Both the position numbers and the translations under genes were made by a program. This document shows positions 21,803 to 31,199 of a DNA stretch of 64,000 nucleotides, one piece after another. The notes beneath the pieces are model-generated. The model searched no databases, was not told the DNA's origin, and saw only the letters and a list, made by a program, of their open reading frames with translations. Positions within the stretch are counted from its first letter, which is position 1. Every line of letters starts with the position of its first letter. The stretch comes from DASQDN01 sp963825845 (GTDB taxonomy: Bacteria; Acidobacteriota; Terriglobia; Bryobacterales; Bryobacteraceae), in the NCBI GenBank assembly GCA_963825845.1, contig CAWGVL010000061.1, forward strand, positions 1-64,000. The letters run 5' to 3'.

Positions 21803-22152
21803 CAGAGAGGGCGGTCCCGTTTGGCAACTGCTTTGTACACGGTGGTCTCGTGCGCCTCGATAAGACCATCGGTCACGATCTCGCATAATTCCGGCATCAA
21901 GCCATGCACCCGTTCCGCGGATTCGATGAACTCTATGCGCACGGGCATGTGGCCGGGCGAACCCGCCCCGACTTCCGTTCCATGCACCCGGTGGTGCGAT
22001 CCGAATCCTGCCACCGGCCGAACCACTGTGGCGCCGGCTACACCTCGCTGAAAAAGAAATGAGAAAATCTCGTTATAGAGAAAGTCCAGCGTTGCGGCTG
22101 TATCTTCGTTGAGGTGAATCGTGACTTTTTTCGCTGGTCCCGGTTGGAGCAT
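21802..22152 (-). CDS. DUF190 protein, first gene of the efflux operon
   Basis: A 116-residue DUF190 protein, a PII-like ferredoxin-fold family. Hallmarks are VTIHLNEDTAATLDFLYNEI, GVAGATVVRPVAGFG, PVRIEFIESAERVHGLMPEL and TDGLIEAHETTVYKA. The start at 22152 (MLQPGPAKK) matches the family; the upstream in-frame extension runs into the regulatory region and is rejected. The stop overlaps the TolC start. DUF190 proteins often accompany ion transporters such as CrcB, and their PII-like fold suggests ligand sensing. Its place at the head of an RND operon is unusual and hints at regulation of pump activity by a small ligand or ion, which is inference. Confidence 0.85.
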   Translation of the reverse strand: MLQPGPAKKVTIHLNEDTAATLDFLYNEIFSFLFQRGVAGATVVRPVAGFGSHHRVHGTEVGAGSPGHMPVRIEFIESAERVHGLMPELCEIVTDGLIEAHETTVYKAVAKRDRPL

Positions 22153-22203
22153 GTATTTCGAAGGCGCTTCATTCCGTTTTACGGTTTCGAACGCGTATAT
22201 GCC

Positions 22204-22254
22204 ACTGAAGAATGCCTGAAGATTGTCTGACAGCCGCTTCAGACAATATTCAGT
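22204..22254. promoter_or_regulatory. Nested inverted repeats between efflux operon and regulator
   Basis: ATTGTCTGA (22222-22230) and TCAGACAAT (22239-22247) form a perfect 9-bp inverted repeat with an 8-base spacer. Flanking ACTGAA (22204-22209) and TTCAGT (22249-22254) form an outer pair. The element lies between the divergent DUF190 start (22152) and the response regulator start (22293), so it is a good candidate binding site for that regulator. Confidence 0.45.
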
Positions 22255-22292
22255 TGGCCTCATCATCCGATTCGCGGTATACGAAAGAGCGC

Positions 22293-22974
22293 GTGCACAT
22301 TCTCGTTGTTGAAGACGAACAAAGCTGTCCAGTGCTCTCAAGCAAGGTCTCGAAGGCAGGGTTACCGGATTTCAGTAGCACGAACCGGGGAGGAAGGATT
22401 TTATCTTTTGTACTCCGAGTCGTGCGACCTGGTGATTCTCGACGTCATGTTGCCGGGCAGGAGCGGCCTCGAGATTCTTGGGCAGGCACGGCAGAACGGT
22501 ATTCGCGTTCCCGTTTTGCTGCTAACGGCTCGCGACACGGTGGACGATCGTGTTCAGGGACTCGACACCGGCGCGGACGACTATCTCGTGAAACCGTTTG
22601 CGTTTCCGGAACTGCTTGCACGCGTAAGGGCGCTGCTTCGTCAGGGGCGCCGGAGAGGCCGCCGAAGCTGAGCGTCGGTAATCTGGTGTTAGATGCGCCG
22701 GGCCGCTCCGTATCGCGCGCGGGCTCGGCGATTGACCTGACGGCGCGTGAATATGAGCTTCTCGAATATCTGCTAAGGAACCAGGGCGGCGGTCGTGTCG
22801 CGAGAGATGCTTGCACGCGATGTATGGAAGGAGACGGCGCGCGCAACTCCGATTGACAATGTCATTAACGTGCACATCGCCCGGCTGCGACGCAAGATCG
22901 ATGACGGATTCGATCGTAAGCTACTCCATACTGTTCGCGGCGTCGGCTTTACTCTGCGGGAAGAGCCGGTGTAA
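22293..22974 (+). CDS. OmpR-family response regulator (frameshifted)
   Basis: Two-component response regulator. A GTG at 22293 begins HILVVEDEQ; after a frame change near 22330 the receiver continues with YRISVARTGEEGF, the phosphoacceptor in CDLVILDVMLPGRSGLE, LLLTARDTVDDRVQGLDTGADDYLVKPF and LLARVRALLRQG. After shifts near 22665 and 22795 comes an OmpR-type winged helix: LSVGNLVLDAP, DLTAREYELLEYLLRN, then TPIDNVINVHIARLRRKID and LLHTVRGVGFTLRE. It shares TAATG with the kinase gene, so the pair is co-translated. It probably regulates the divergent RND operon through the inverted repeats between them. Confidence 0.85.
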
Positions 22975-24451
22975 TGGCATTTAAGTTCACTCATATCCGT
23001 ACCCGCCTGACGCTATGGTTCGTATCTGCCCTTGCGGTCGTTTTGCTGGTGTACTCCGCCGCGTCCTGTCTCCTCCTGTTGCGTGATTTGCGGCGCCAGC
23101 TGGTACGCCATGCAATTCAGGATCTGGAGACGGTGGAAGGACTGCTGTCCTTCGACGCACAAGGGCGACTGACGTTCCGGGGACGATTACCATAATCATC
23201 CTGAGTCGAAGCAGGTGCTCGAACGATTGCTGGAAGTGCGATCGTTAGATGGCCAAGTTCTGCTGACAAACGAATTGCTCGGGCAACGTTCGCTTGGAGA
23301 AGGCTTGCTCCACGTGAGGGGGAAGGTGGATATTCGCAGCGCGAAGCGATTCTGGCGGACGGGTTGAAAGTGCAATTGGTGAGCCGGCGGCACTCGGTTG
23401 ACGGCCGTCCGACTGTGATACGAGTTGCGTACAGCGAGGAGCCCTTGTGGCAGCAGTTTCGGTCCGACCTGGTTGCGCTGCTTCTCCCCTTGCCGCTGAT
23501 TCTTGTTTTGACCGGCATTGGCGGTTACTTCCTGGCCTCAAAGTTCCTGGAGCCGATTCATCAGATGGCTCGGAAGGCGGAGGAGATCACAAGTGACCGA
23601 TTGCATGAGCGTCTGCCCGTAAACGCCGCGGATGGCGAACTAGCTGATCTGTCGCGCGTCTTCAATGCCGTGCTGGTGCGACTCGAGCAGTCGTTCGACA
23701 ACTTCGGCGCTTCACATCGGACGCTTCCCATGAATTGCGAACTCCTTTGGCTGCGATGCGAAGCGTGGGTGAGGTGGGACTGCAGCGGAATGACAGCGCC
23801 GAAGGATACCGGGATGTGATCGGAAGCATGCTGGAAGAGGCGAACAGGCTGACGCGGCTTGTGGATAGCCTCCTGCTGATTGCCAGAGCCGATGCGGGCC
23901 AGATCCATCTTCATCCAACGGTATTTCCGGCAGGCGACCTTGCGACCGACTGTGTGGCCTTGTTCGAGGCGGTACTGGAGGAGAATGGGCAACGGTTGAC
24001 AATCGAGAATTCAAGTGGAGCTCTGTTGTGCGGTGATTGGCTGCTGCTGCGGCACGCTCTGGTAAATATCGTGCACAATGCCATCAAGTACACGCCCCGG
24101 CTGGGAACGGTGATTGTCAGGGTACTGGACGAGGGCGCCGATGTCGTGCTGGAAGTCGAGGACAGCGGTCCGGGTATTCCGCAGGATCAGTTGCCGCGGG
24201 TCTTCGATCGTTTCTACCGGGTAGAGGAAGGTCGGTCACGCGAGTCGGGGGGAACCGGGTTGGGATTATCGATTGCCCGGTGGAGCGTGGAAATCCATGG
24301 GGGCCGAGTCCGTGTGAAGAGCGAGCCAGGTAAGGGCTGCGTGTTCTCCGTCATACTTCCGCGAGCAACTTCAGTGAGTGGTTCCGAAGGCCAGCGGGAA
24401 AAGTGTAGCCAGGCTATCCGCACAACGCCGAACCAGTACGGCCGTCGCTGA
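22974..24451 (+). CDS. Sensor histidine kinase (frameshifted)
   Basis: Membrane-bound sensor kinase partnered with the regulator just upstream. Segments in order: TM1 (LTLWFVSALAVVLLVYSAASCLLLL), a short periplasmic sensor region broken by shifts near 23185 and 23350, TM2 (LLLPLPLILVLTGIGGYFLA), HAMP (FLEPIHQMARKAEEI), the H-box near 23715 where a frame change disrupts SHELRTPL, then HATPase motifs NIVHNAIKYT, VEDSGPGIP, VFDRFYR and GGTGLGLSIA. The domain order matches CusS/CzcS-like and other OmpR-partner kinases. The stimulus is unknown; metal or envelope stress is inference from the neighbouring pump. Confidence 0.85.
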
Positions 24452-24515
24452 CATCGGAACGGCCCCTTGATGATATACTTCGCTGCTGTATATATCGATG
24501 GCGCGAGGTTCCAGC

Positions 24516-25417
24516 ATGAGACTACTCTTTTTTGTCGCGGTTGTTTTGGCTCTGCCGCTGGCGGCGCAGAGCCTTTGGCCAAGCGGATCTCTCACACCGA
24601 TCCCGCCAAGTACCGGGTGTCGAAGCCGTACACGGCGGCGCCGGCCAACTTGACTACATGTCGCCTGTTCGATGCTCACTCGCTCGACACGAATCTGTTT
24701 TTTCTCCACCGGGGCATTCTGCAGCCGAAGAGCGGAATCGGCGCGCATTTCCACAATCAGTGCGAGGAGATGTTCGTCATCTTCGATGGGGAAGCGCAGT
24801 TCACCATCGACGGCCGGACGTCGCGTGTTGAAAGGGCCCGCCGGGGCGCCCGTTCGTATGGGGCACTCCCATGCATCTACAACCACACCGACAAGCCCGT
24901 GCAGTGGATGAACATCAATGTGAGCGCGATGAAGGGCACCTACGATGCGTTCGATCTCGGCGACCCGCGGGTCGATGTGCAACTCGATCGCATACCCGTG
25001 TTTATGACCATGCGCCTCGACAGAACACTCCTGCGTCCTGTCCCACCACCGCCTTCGGGTAAAGGCGATGTTCAATATCGACGCGTGCTGGCGCCGCCTG
25101 TCTTCAGCGGACCCTGGGCATACGTGGATCACCTGCTTGTTGGTCCCAACTCGTCGACCGTCCCTCACCTACACAGAGAACTCGCCGAATTTTATTACGT
25201 TGTCAAGGGACGAGGGAGTGCTACCGTATCGGAAAGAGATGAATCTGAAACCGCGGCAATTCAGGAGGGCGATGCCATTCCGATTCAACTCAACGAGGCG
25301 CATTCGTTTGAGAACACCGGGACGGAGCCGCTGGAGTTCCTGATCGTCGGTGTTTCCCGAGACAGTACGCGTCGAGTGGACCTCGTTGAAGTTCCTAATC
25401 AGGGGCGCGCAAACTGA
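24516..25417 (+). CDS. Exported double-cupin protein
   Basis: A secreted bicupin. The leader MRLLFFVAVVLALPLAAQ starts at 24516, in another frame from the body, with shifts near 24570 and 24830-24870. Cupin 1 has GAHFHNQCEEMFVIFDGEAQF and cupin 2 has VPHLHRELAEFYYVVKGRGSA, each giving the HxH...E metal-binding set. Between them lie TDKPVQWMNINVS and VFMTMRLDR. Bicupins include oxalate decarboxylases and many dioxygenase-like enzymes, so the metal-site assignment is secure but the substrate is not. It follows the sensor kinase on the same strand, 64 bases away. Confidence 0.78.
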
Positions 25418-25436
25418 CGCTTGTATTGCGACCCGG

Positions 25437-26735
25437 TTATTTGACGAGCGCCTGATAGACGGACGTCGAAAACTTCTGTTGAATGTCGGTGGAGTTGGGC
25501 ATTAGCTGAACCATTAGCACGATTACCATGTGGCTCTGACGATCCACCTGGTAATTGGTTCCGTACGCTCCGCCCCACCCAAATGCTCCGACAGCAGCCA
25601 TTCCACTGGCGCCGTAGCGATCAACTGTTTCAAATCCGAGGCCGAACCCGAGTCCATCCGTCGAATGCAGTGTGCCGGACTGATTGGTGGTCATCAGCTC
25701 CGCGGTTCGCGGCGCGAGGATACGAATTCCGCCCAATGCTCCGCCATTGCGTATCATCTCGAGAAAACGCGCGTAATCCCGAGCGGTAGAGGTAAGACCA
25801 GCTCCGCCGGAAAAGCTCTTCCGTGGGCCGTCCACGTACGATCCCTGTCCTTTTGCTCCATCAGGCGCACGGACAATCAGACCATCGCTGCCGCTGGAAT
25901 ACACGGCAGCCAAGCGCTCGCGTTCGGCAGGCGGAACGAAGAAGCGCGTGTCCTTCATGCCGAGCGGTTCGGTGATCCGGGTGCGTACGAATTCATCGAG
26001 AGGCATTCCGGACGCCTTCTCCACCACGCAGCCCAGAATGTCCGTGTTGTAGCCGTATACGAAGGCTTCTCCTGGCTGCGACACGAACGGCAGAGTACCC
26101 AAGCGCTCCATCGTGTCGCAGATCGGCTCCTGTTTGTCGGCGGTATACCAGCCGTTGCCGGCGGCCGGACCGAGACCCTTGGCTTCATAGAGGGCGGCTA
26201 TGTGGCTTTCCCGTCCGTAGGAAATACCGGCTGTGTGCGTCAGCAAGTCTTTGATGGTGATCGCACGCTTCGCCGGTACGGTTTTGATTCTATTTCCGTC
26301 CTTCTCCGCGACCGTGGTTTGGTTGAACGTCGGGATGAAGTGGCCCACCGGCTCTGTCAGGCCGATCTTGCCTTCTTCGACAAGAGCTAGGATGGCGGCG
26401 CTGGTGATGGCCTTTGTCTGGGACGCGATCCGAAAAATCGTGTTCGCTGTCATGCGCCGCCCGGCTTCTTTATCACTCCAGCCGACGGCATGCTCGTATA
26501 CGGGCTTGCCGTTACGAAGGACGAGAGCGACGGCCCCGGCAATCCGGTTCTCGTCTGTGTAGCGTTGAAGCAGTTTGTCGATGCGGGCCAGGCGCTCGGG
26601 AGAAAGCGCCGGGTCGATGACGCGCGATGCTGTCTTTTTTGCCGCTGCTGCATTCTGGGTGGTGTTCGCGGGCGCAGCAAGGATATGTCCGGCAAGCAGC
26701 ACGGATGTGAGGAAGACAGGGAACGCCTTTTTCAT
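25437..26735 (-). CDS. Exported class C beta-lactamase-like serine hydrolase
   Basis: A 432-residue secreted member of the penicillin-binding/beta-lactamase class C (S12) superfamily. A signal peptide (MKKAFPVFLTSVLLAGHILAA) precedes the catalytic domain with the nucleophile tetrad S105-Q-T-K108 in RIASQTKAITS, the tyrosine motif in FVYGYNTDILG (227-230), and the C-terminal GLGFGLGFE plus AFGWGGAYGTNY. The frame is intact. Such acidobacterial proteins are annotated as serine hydrolases or esterases rather than true lactamases; substrate unknown. It converges with the cupin gene. Confidence 0.9.
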   Translation of the reverse strand: MKKAFPVFLTSVLLAGHILAAPANTTQNAAAAKKTASRVIDPALSPERLARIDKLLQRYTDENRIAGAVALVLRNGKPVYEHAVGWSDKEAGRRMTANTIFRIASQTKAITSAAILALVEEGKIGLTEPVGHFIPTFNQTTVAEKDGNRIKTVPAKRAITIKDLLTHTAGISYGRESHIAALYEAKGLGPAAGNGWYTADKQEPICDTMERLGTLPFVSQPGEAFVYGYNTDILGCVVEKASGMPLDEFVRTRITEPLGMKDTRFFVPPAERERLAAVYSSGSDGLIVRAPDGAKGQGSYVDGPRKSFSGGAGLTSTARDYARFLEMIRNGGALGGIRILAPRTAELMTTNQSGTLHSTDGLGFGLGFETVDRYGASGMAAVGAFGWGGAYGTNYQVDRQSHMVIVLMVQLMPNSTDIQQKFSTSVYQALVK

Positions 26736-26830
26736 TCGTCGCTGATCTTAACACGGACTCGCTCAGGTGAAGGCACTTTCTATGCAACTAAGCGTCATAG
26801 TATGCATATAGCCGACAAACTGGAGAGACG

Positions 26831-27150
26831 ATGACAATCACAACGACACCGACAATTGAAGGCAAGCGCATCCGCGACTATCGGGGAATTGTAACAGGCG
26901 AGGCAATTCTGGCGCCAATATTTTCCGGGATCTGTTTGCAGGCCTGCGCGACATTGTGGGCGGGCGCTCGGCGGCTTATGAGAAGGAACTTCGGAATGCG
27001 CGGGAAGTGGCGATGGCGGAGATGGCGGCGGCCGCGAAGGATTTAGGCGCGAACGCAGTTGTCGGTGTTGACCTCGATTACGAAGTACTCGGCCAAAGCA
27101 ACGGCATGCTGATGGTAAGTGTCAGCGGGACCGCGGTCATCGTTGAATAG
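26831..27150 (+). CDS. YbjQ/UPF0145 family protein (one frameshift)
   Basis: YbjQ-type protein of about 107 residues, a pentameric family often labelled heavy-metal-binding. TPTIEGKRIRDYRGIVTGEAIL is followed, after restoring one missing G in CTGGCGCC near 26912, by NIFRDLFAGLRDIVGGRSAAYE, ELRNAREVAMAEMAAAAKDLGANAVVGVDLDYE and VSGTAVIVE. These are the complete family hallmarks. No membrane segment is present. It stands alone between converging neighbours; a physiological role has not been established for the family. Confidence 0.85.
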
Positions 27151-27185
27151 CGTGTTGTGACGCGAGGAGCCAGATAGCGCCCGGC

Positions 27186-27878
27186 TCAGGCGAAAGGGCT
27201 CCGCTTCAGCGCATACTCCAGCGATTCCCTCGGCACGCTGTACTTGCTGTAGGCCCGATTGCCGACGTAGCCGATATCCTTCACTCCGATCGGGCTCGTA
27301 TAGAACGCGTCTACAGTCATCTTGCGGACCCAGTCGAAGAATCGTATTCCCGGCCCGAGATCGTTGGCCCGGTGGACCGTGTATCCGCTGAAATCCTTGT
27401 AGACTTCGGATTTCGAATATACGAGTTCTTCGTTCCGGCGCGCCGTTTCCAGACGGTCGGCTTCGACGAGTACGTCGAGCATCCCGGTTTGCTGCGCCGG
27501 AGTTGCGTTCACGAATGTCGAGTTGTACCGTTTTCGCATCTCCGCATCCAGCCAGGCTAGTCCACCCTGAAAGATATCCGCGAGTTCTTCGTTCTGGCTG
27601 CAGAGCAGATCGATGAACTCGGGCGCTCCGGCATCGAGCGCGCTACCGGATACATCATCTTTCGGAACGATCAATTCGGCCAATCGTTGTAAGGTCTTAT
27701 ATTCCGCGGGCTGGAAGGCCTTTACCTTGTATGCGCCTTTTGCTTTCTCCGATGATGTCTCGGTGTGAACATGCTGCGCAGCATCGAGATCCAGCATGCC
27801 TGCCGATGTGATCGCCAGAGCCAGCCCTCGGATGATCGAACGACGATCGATCGTTTCAAGCGGTACGAAGTTAGACAT
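27186..27878 (-). CDS. Gluconate 2-dehydrogenase subunit 3-like, TAT-exported
   Basis: A 230-residue small subunit of GMC-type dehydrogenase complexes. The N-terminal DRRSIIRGLALAITSAGML is a TAT signal. The mature part has the family pattern YKTLQRLAELIVPKDD, GAPEFIDLLCSQNEELADIF, QTGMLDVL and FFDWVRKMTVDAFYTSPIG. The start overlaps the end of the GMC gene by eight bases, consistent with co-translation and export of the flavoprotein on this subunit's signal, as in gluconate dehydrogenases. The electron acceptor (usually a cytochrome c) is not encoded here. Confidence 0.88.
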   Translation of the reverse strand: MSNFVPLETIDRRSIIRGLALAITSAGMLDLDAAQHVHTETSSEKAKGAYKVKAFQPAEYKTLQRLAELIVPKDDVSGSALDAGAPEFIDLLCSQNEELADIFQGGLAWLDAEMRKRYNSTFVNATPAQQTGMLDVLVEADRLETARRNEELVYSKSEVYKDFSGYTVHRANDLGPGIRFFDWVRKMTVDAFYTSPIGVKDIGYVGNRAYSKYSVPRESLEYALKRSPFA

Positions 27879-29586
27879 TGCCCTTCCTCATTTCGTCCGC
27901 CATGTAATCGCACGCGCGCCATGCCAACGCGTTAATTGTCAGGGTCGGATTTTTGTCGGGATTCGACACGAAACTGGCGCCGTCCATTACGAATAGATTC
28001 TTTACGTCGTGCGCCTGGCAGTATCCGTTGAGCACCGAATTCTTGTTGGTCGTTCCCATTCGTGCGCCGCCAACCTCATGGATGATGGTCCCTGGAACCG
28101 AGATACCGTCCGATTCGCGCTGGGCCGCGCTCAGTCCCGATACGCGGCCGCCCATGGTCGTGATGATATCGGCGAAGGTCTTCTCCATGTGTCTCGCCTG
28201 CTTCCACTCATAGTCAGTCCATTTGAAGTGGAATCGCAGGACCGGAATTCCCCATTTATCGACGACCGTAGGATCCAATTCGCAGTAGGAATGGATATTC
28301 GGAATCATTTCGCCGCGACCGGCAAAGCCGATGCTGGCGCCATAGCCCTCGCGGATCTTCTTCTTCATGCCGGCGCCGTATCCGAGGCGGCGCGCGGCTC
28401 CGTGGTAGGAGCCAACACCCGGCATCCCGTACCCGCCACCGATTTCGATGTGATAGCCGCGAGGGAAATCGAGTTTGTCGTGCTTGTCCCACAGCCACCA
28501 GGGCATGAAGAGGTGCGCGCCGCCATATCCGTCCGTGTCGTAGTGCGGCATCCCTTCGAGCGCGGGAACATAGCCCGAAAGACCGAACCCGACCGTATCC
28601 ATCAGATATCGGCCCAACAGCCCCGAGCCGTTGCCGAGTCCGTTGGGGAACTCCTTGGTTTTGGTGTTCAGGAGAATTCGCGTTGACTCGCAGGCGCTGG
28701 CGGCGAGAACGACAGCCTTCGCGTAAATCGTTTTCTCTGTTCGCGTCCGCTTGTCGATGTACAGGACACCTTTCGCCTTGCCGTTCCCGTCCATGATGAC
28801 TTCGCGGGCCATGGCCAGATCGAATACCTTCAGCCGGCCGGTTTTCATCGCCGGAAAGACTTGTACCTGCGATGAGCTATACGCCGATGCCGTCTGACAG
28901 CCGCGTCCACATTGGCCGCAGTAATGACACGGCGCCCGTCCGTTCAGAGCCTTCGTGATTACTGCGCGCCGATTGGCGATACAGATGATGCCCAGCTTGT
29001 CGCAAGCCTTCTTGACCAACGTTTCGTGAACTTTGGGCGGAGGCGCAGTGTGGAATTTGCCATCGGGACATGAAGCGACGTTTTCTTGCGTACCGCAGAC
29101 ACCGATGAAATCTTCCGCTTTGTCGTAGTACGGCGCGAGGTCCTGATATGTAATGGGCCAATTGAAGCCTAGACCGTCCTTGTCGTATGGCTTGAAATCA
29201 TACTCCGCAAAGCGGAAGGACATACGCCCGTAGTGATTTGTGCGCCCGCCGAGAATTCGCGACCGGAACCATTGGAACTGGCTGCCTTCGCCGACCGTGT
29301 ACGGCTCGCCTTCGAGTTGCCACCCACCACTGGTGGTGGAAAAAAATCCGAAGGACTTGCCCTTTCCGAAATAGTAGGCTCCGCCTTCTTCCGCGCCCCG
29401 GTGGTCGTAATCATGGGGCCATTTATGCTCTTTAAACTCCGTCTTTACATCCAGCATCGGTCCCGCTTCGAGAAGGGCAACACGCATGCCTTTCTGAGTG
29501 AGTACCTGAACGGCTGTACCACCGCCGGCTCCGGAGCCGACAACGACGACATCGAAGGCGTCAAGATCGCTGGGATTTTGGAACAT
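27871..29586 (-). CDS. GMC family oxidoreductase with a Cys cluster
   Basis: A 571-residue FAD-dependent dehydrogenase of the gluconate/glucose dehydrogenase branch. It shows the dinucleotide-binding GSGAGGGTAVQVL (residues 18-30), ILGGRTNHYGRMSFRF, and the C-terminal IHEVGGARMGT and NPTLTINALAWRACDY carrying active-site residues. C220, C223, C226 and C230 (CHYCGQCGRGC) form a ferredoxin-like set such as that thought to hold an Fe-S cluster in FAD-glucose dehydrogenases. No signal peptide is present, so it likely travels with the TAT-signalled subunit 3 downstream. Substrate is probably a sugar or polyol, but unproven. Confidence 0.9.
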   Translation of the reverse strand: MFQNPSDLDAFDVVVVGSGAGGGTAVQVLTQKGMRVALLEAGPMLDVKTEFKEHKWPHDYDHRGAEEGGAYYFGKGKSFGFFSTTSGGWQLEGEPYTVGEGSQFQWFRSRILGGRTNHYGRMSFRFAEYDFKPYDKDGLGFNWPITYQDLAPYYDKAEDFIGVCGTQENVASCPDGKFHTAPPPKVHETLVKKACDKLGIICIANRRAVITKALNGRAPCHYCGQCGRGCQTASAYSSSQVQVFPAMKTGRLKVFDLAMAREVIMDGNGKAKGVLYIDKRTRTEKTIYAKAVVLAASACESTRILLNTKTKEFPNGLGNGSGLLGRYLMDTVGFGLSGYVPALEGMPHYDTDGYGGAHLFMPWWLWDKHDKLDFPRGYHIEIGGGYGMPGVGSYHGAARRLGYGAGMKKKIREGYGASIGFAGRGEMIPNIHSYCELDPTVVDKWGIPVLRFHFKWTDYEWKQARHMEKTFADIITTMGGRVSGLSAAQRESDGISVPGTIIHEVGGARMGTTNKNSVLNGYCQAHDVKNLFVMDGASFVSNPDKNPTLTINALAWRACDYMADEMRKGNV

Positions 29587-29645
29587 GAGACGTTCCCTTC
29601 AGTGTATCGTGCGGTGCGCGTCTCACGCCACGCCCTGGAAGGCTA

Positions 29646-30584
29646 TTACACCAGCATATGGAGAACCCTCTCCTCCGCATGTTCACTGGCTTTGATGCGG
29701 CCGGTCCACTTCCCCGGCGCATCAGGCCGCAACTGAGGAGCCTCATTTACGGCGTATGCGGTGTGCAGTTTCCATGTGAACGCGGTCTCGGGAACCCGCT
29801 TCAAGACCAGCCGAATATTTCTCATCATTATTGGTTCGACGTGTAGAAACTCCAGCAGATCGGAGAGGTTCGGGAATCGCACCTGCATCTTGGACTGAAG
29901 CTTTGCGGGAATCTCACTTCCGCTGGCCTTGGCCTGACGGAATAGCATTTCATCGTGGAGTGAGACATCCTTGCCACGCAGGGTCTTGGCCCTGGTCAGA
30001 TAGTCATCGAATGCCTGTTCGAATACTTCCCTGGAACGCTTTTCTTTGCTTTTGTCGCGGACGAAGCTGATGCCGCAGTAGTCGAATGGCGGATGCACGA
30101 TGCACTCGATGTACTTATATTTTTCCCACTTGGTGACGCGCGCATGGGGCGGACCTGTTTCCATTTGCGCAAACATTCCGGTCTGCAACTCGCGCGTTCG
30201 GAGGGAAGCTTCACGGATAGCGGCAACCTCCACTTCAGGCCCGAGAAAAGCGCCCACACTGTCCGCAGCGGCGTAACGGACGTTGCGTGTCCGGTCCGGC
30301 AGTGAGCCTGTACCGCCGGTGGATTTCTCCCACTCCAGAATTTGCGCCCGAACGCCTGTTTGGGCAAACGGCTGATCCGGTGTTTCGCCGGTCATCAACC
30401 GCACCAGTTGAGCTTCCCATCCGGTCTGATATCCATGACGCGATATCGTATGAAATGCAGTCTGCTTTGTCCCTTTGCTGATTTCTTTCGCAAGGAATTG
30501 TTCGTGTACTTTATGCGCCTTGGCGCGTGCGCCAATGTGCGTCTCCAGGGTTTGGAGTTGCTCCGGTGTGAGATTGAATGGCAT
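29646..30584 (-). CDS. Protein of unknown function upstream of the dehydrogenase
   Basis: About 312 residues starting at MPFNLTPEQLQTLETHIGAR (30584), with no signal peptide or membrane segment. Recognisable features are a basic, helical N-terminus, RNVRYAAADSVGAFLGPE, and a compact HPPFDYCGISFVRDKSK block. I do not recognise a family. It lies 59 bases upstream of the GMC gene on the same strand and probably shares its transcript, so a role in that complex or its assembly is possible but only inferred from position. The upstream in-frame ATG at 30635 would add 17 residues. Confidence 0.65.
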   Translation of the reverse strand: MPFNLTPEQLQTLETHIGARAKAHKVHEQFLAKEISKGTKQTAFHTISRHGYQTGWEAQLVRLMTGETPDQPFAQTGVRAQILEWEKSTGGTGSLPDRTRNVRYAAADSVGAFLGPEVEVAAIREASLRTRELQTGMFAQMETGPPHARVTKWEKYKYIECIVHPPFDYCGISFVRDKSKEKRSREVFEQAFDDYLTRAKTLRGKDVSLHDEMLFRQAKASGSEIPAKLQSKMQVRFPNLSDLLEFLHVEPIMMRNIRLVLKRVPETAFTWKLHTAYAVNEAPQLRPDAPGKWTGRIKASEHAEERVLHMLV

Positions 30585-30756
30585 TTGTGGTATCGAACGG
30601 GTGAAAAAAGCATCTTTATTCCCGTCGCCTTTCACGAGAGTATATACGAACTCAGGCCTTACAATCCTGATTATTTTTGGCTGATCAGTGAGGTCCGAAA
30701 CACAGTAGGTTCCGGAGTCGATGTGAGGCTGCGGTTGGAGGATGTAAGCTCACAGT

Positions 30757-31188
30757 ATGCGACTTGGCTTAACTGTGCTCCTCTCACTGATGCTGGCGGC
30801 GTCTTCATTCGCGGCGCCCAAGAAGGTCATCCAACCCAAGGAATTTGCCACTGGCCGGCCGTTCAGCCCAGGCATTCTCGTAGGCGATACTTTGTATGTC
30901 GCGGGCCAAACCGGTAGCAATCTGAAGACAGGGGAGATTCCTGCTGAGTTCGAGGCTGAGGTTCGCCAGACTCTCGATAACATCGGTCTGGTTCTTAAAG
31001 AAGCCGGGATGACGTTCGACAATGCCGTCACCGTGCAGGTCTATCTCACCGACATGTCCCTGTTCCCGCAGATGAACAGCGTCTACACAACATACTTCAA
31101 AGAGCCACGTCCGGCGCGTACGACTGTCGGAGTTGCGAAATTGGTGGGTACGGCTAAGATCGAGATCACGGTAACAGCGAGCAAGTAA
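30757..31188 (+). CDS. Exported Rid-family protein
   Basis: A 143-residue RidA/YjgF-like protein with a signal peptide (MRLGLTVLLSLMLAASSFAA). The domain shows GRPFSPGILVGDTLYVAGQTG, ETGEIPAEFEAEVRQTLDNIG-like helix, NAVTVQVYLTDMSLF and the conserved arginine in RPARTTVGVAKL. Cytosolic RidA deaminates reactive enamines and imines from amino-acid metabolism; an exported version must act on something else or be a structural derivative. It is followed 11 bases later by an ABC transporter, so the three genes may be one operon. Confidence 0.9.
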   Translation: MRLGLTVLLSLMLAASSFAAPKKVIQPKEFATGRPFSPGILVGDTLYVAGQTGSNLKTGEIPAEFEAEVRQTLDNIGLVLKEAGMTFDNAVTVQVYLTDMSLFPQMNSVYTTYFKEPRPARTTVGVAKLVGTAKIEITVTASK

Positions 31189-31199
31189 CAGGCGCCAGC

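Noticed and set aside
25437..26735. Calling the serine hydrolase a beta-lactam resistance gene
   Set aside because: The S-x-x-K and Tyr motifs are shared by esterases and peptidases of the S12 superfamily, and nothing here points to lactam hydrolysis.
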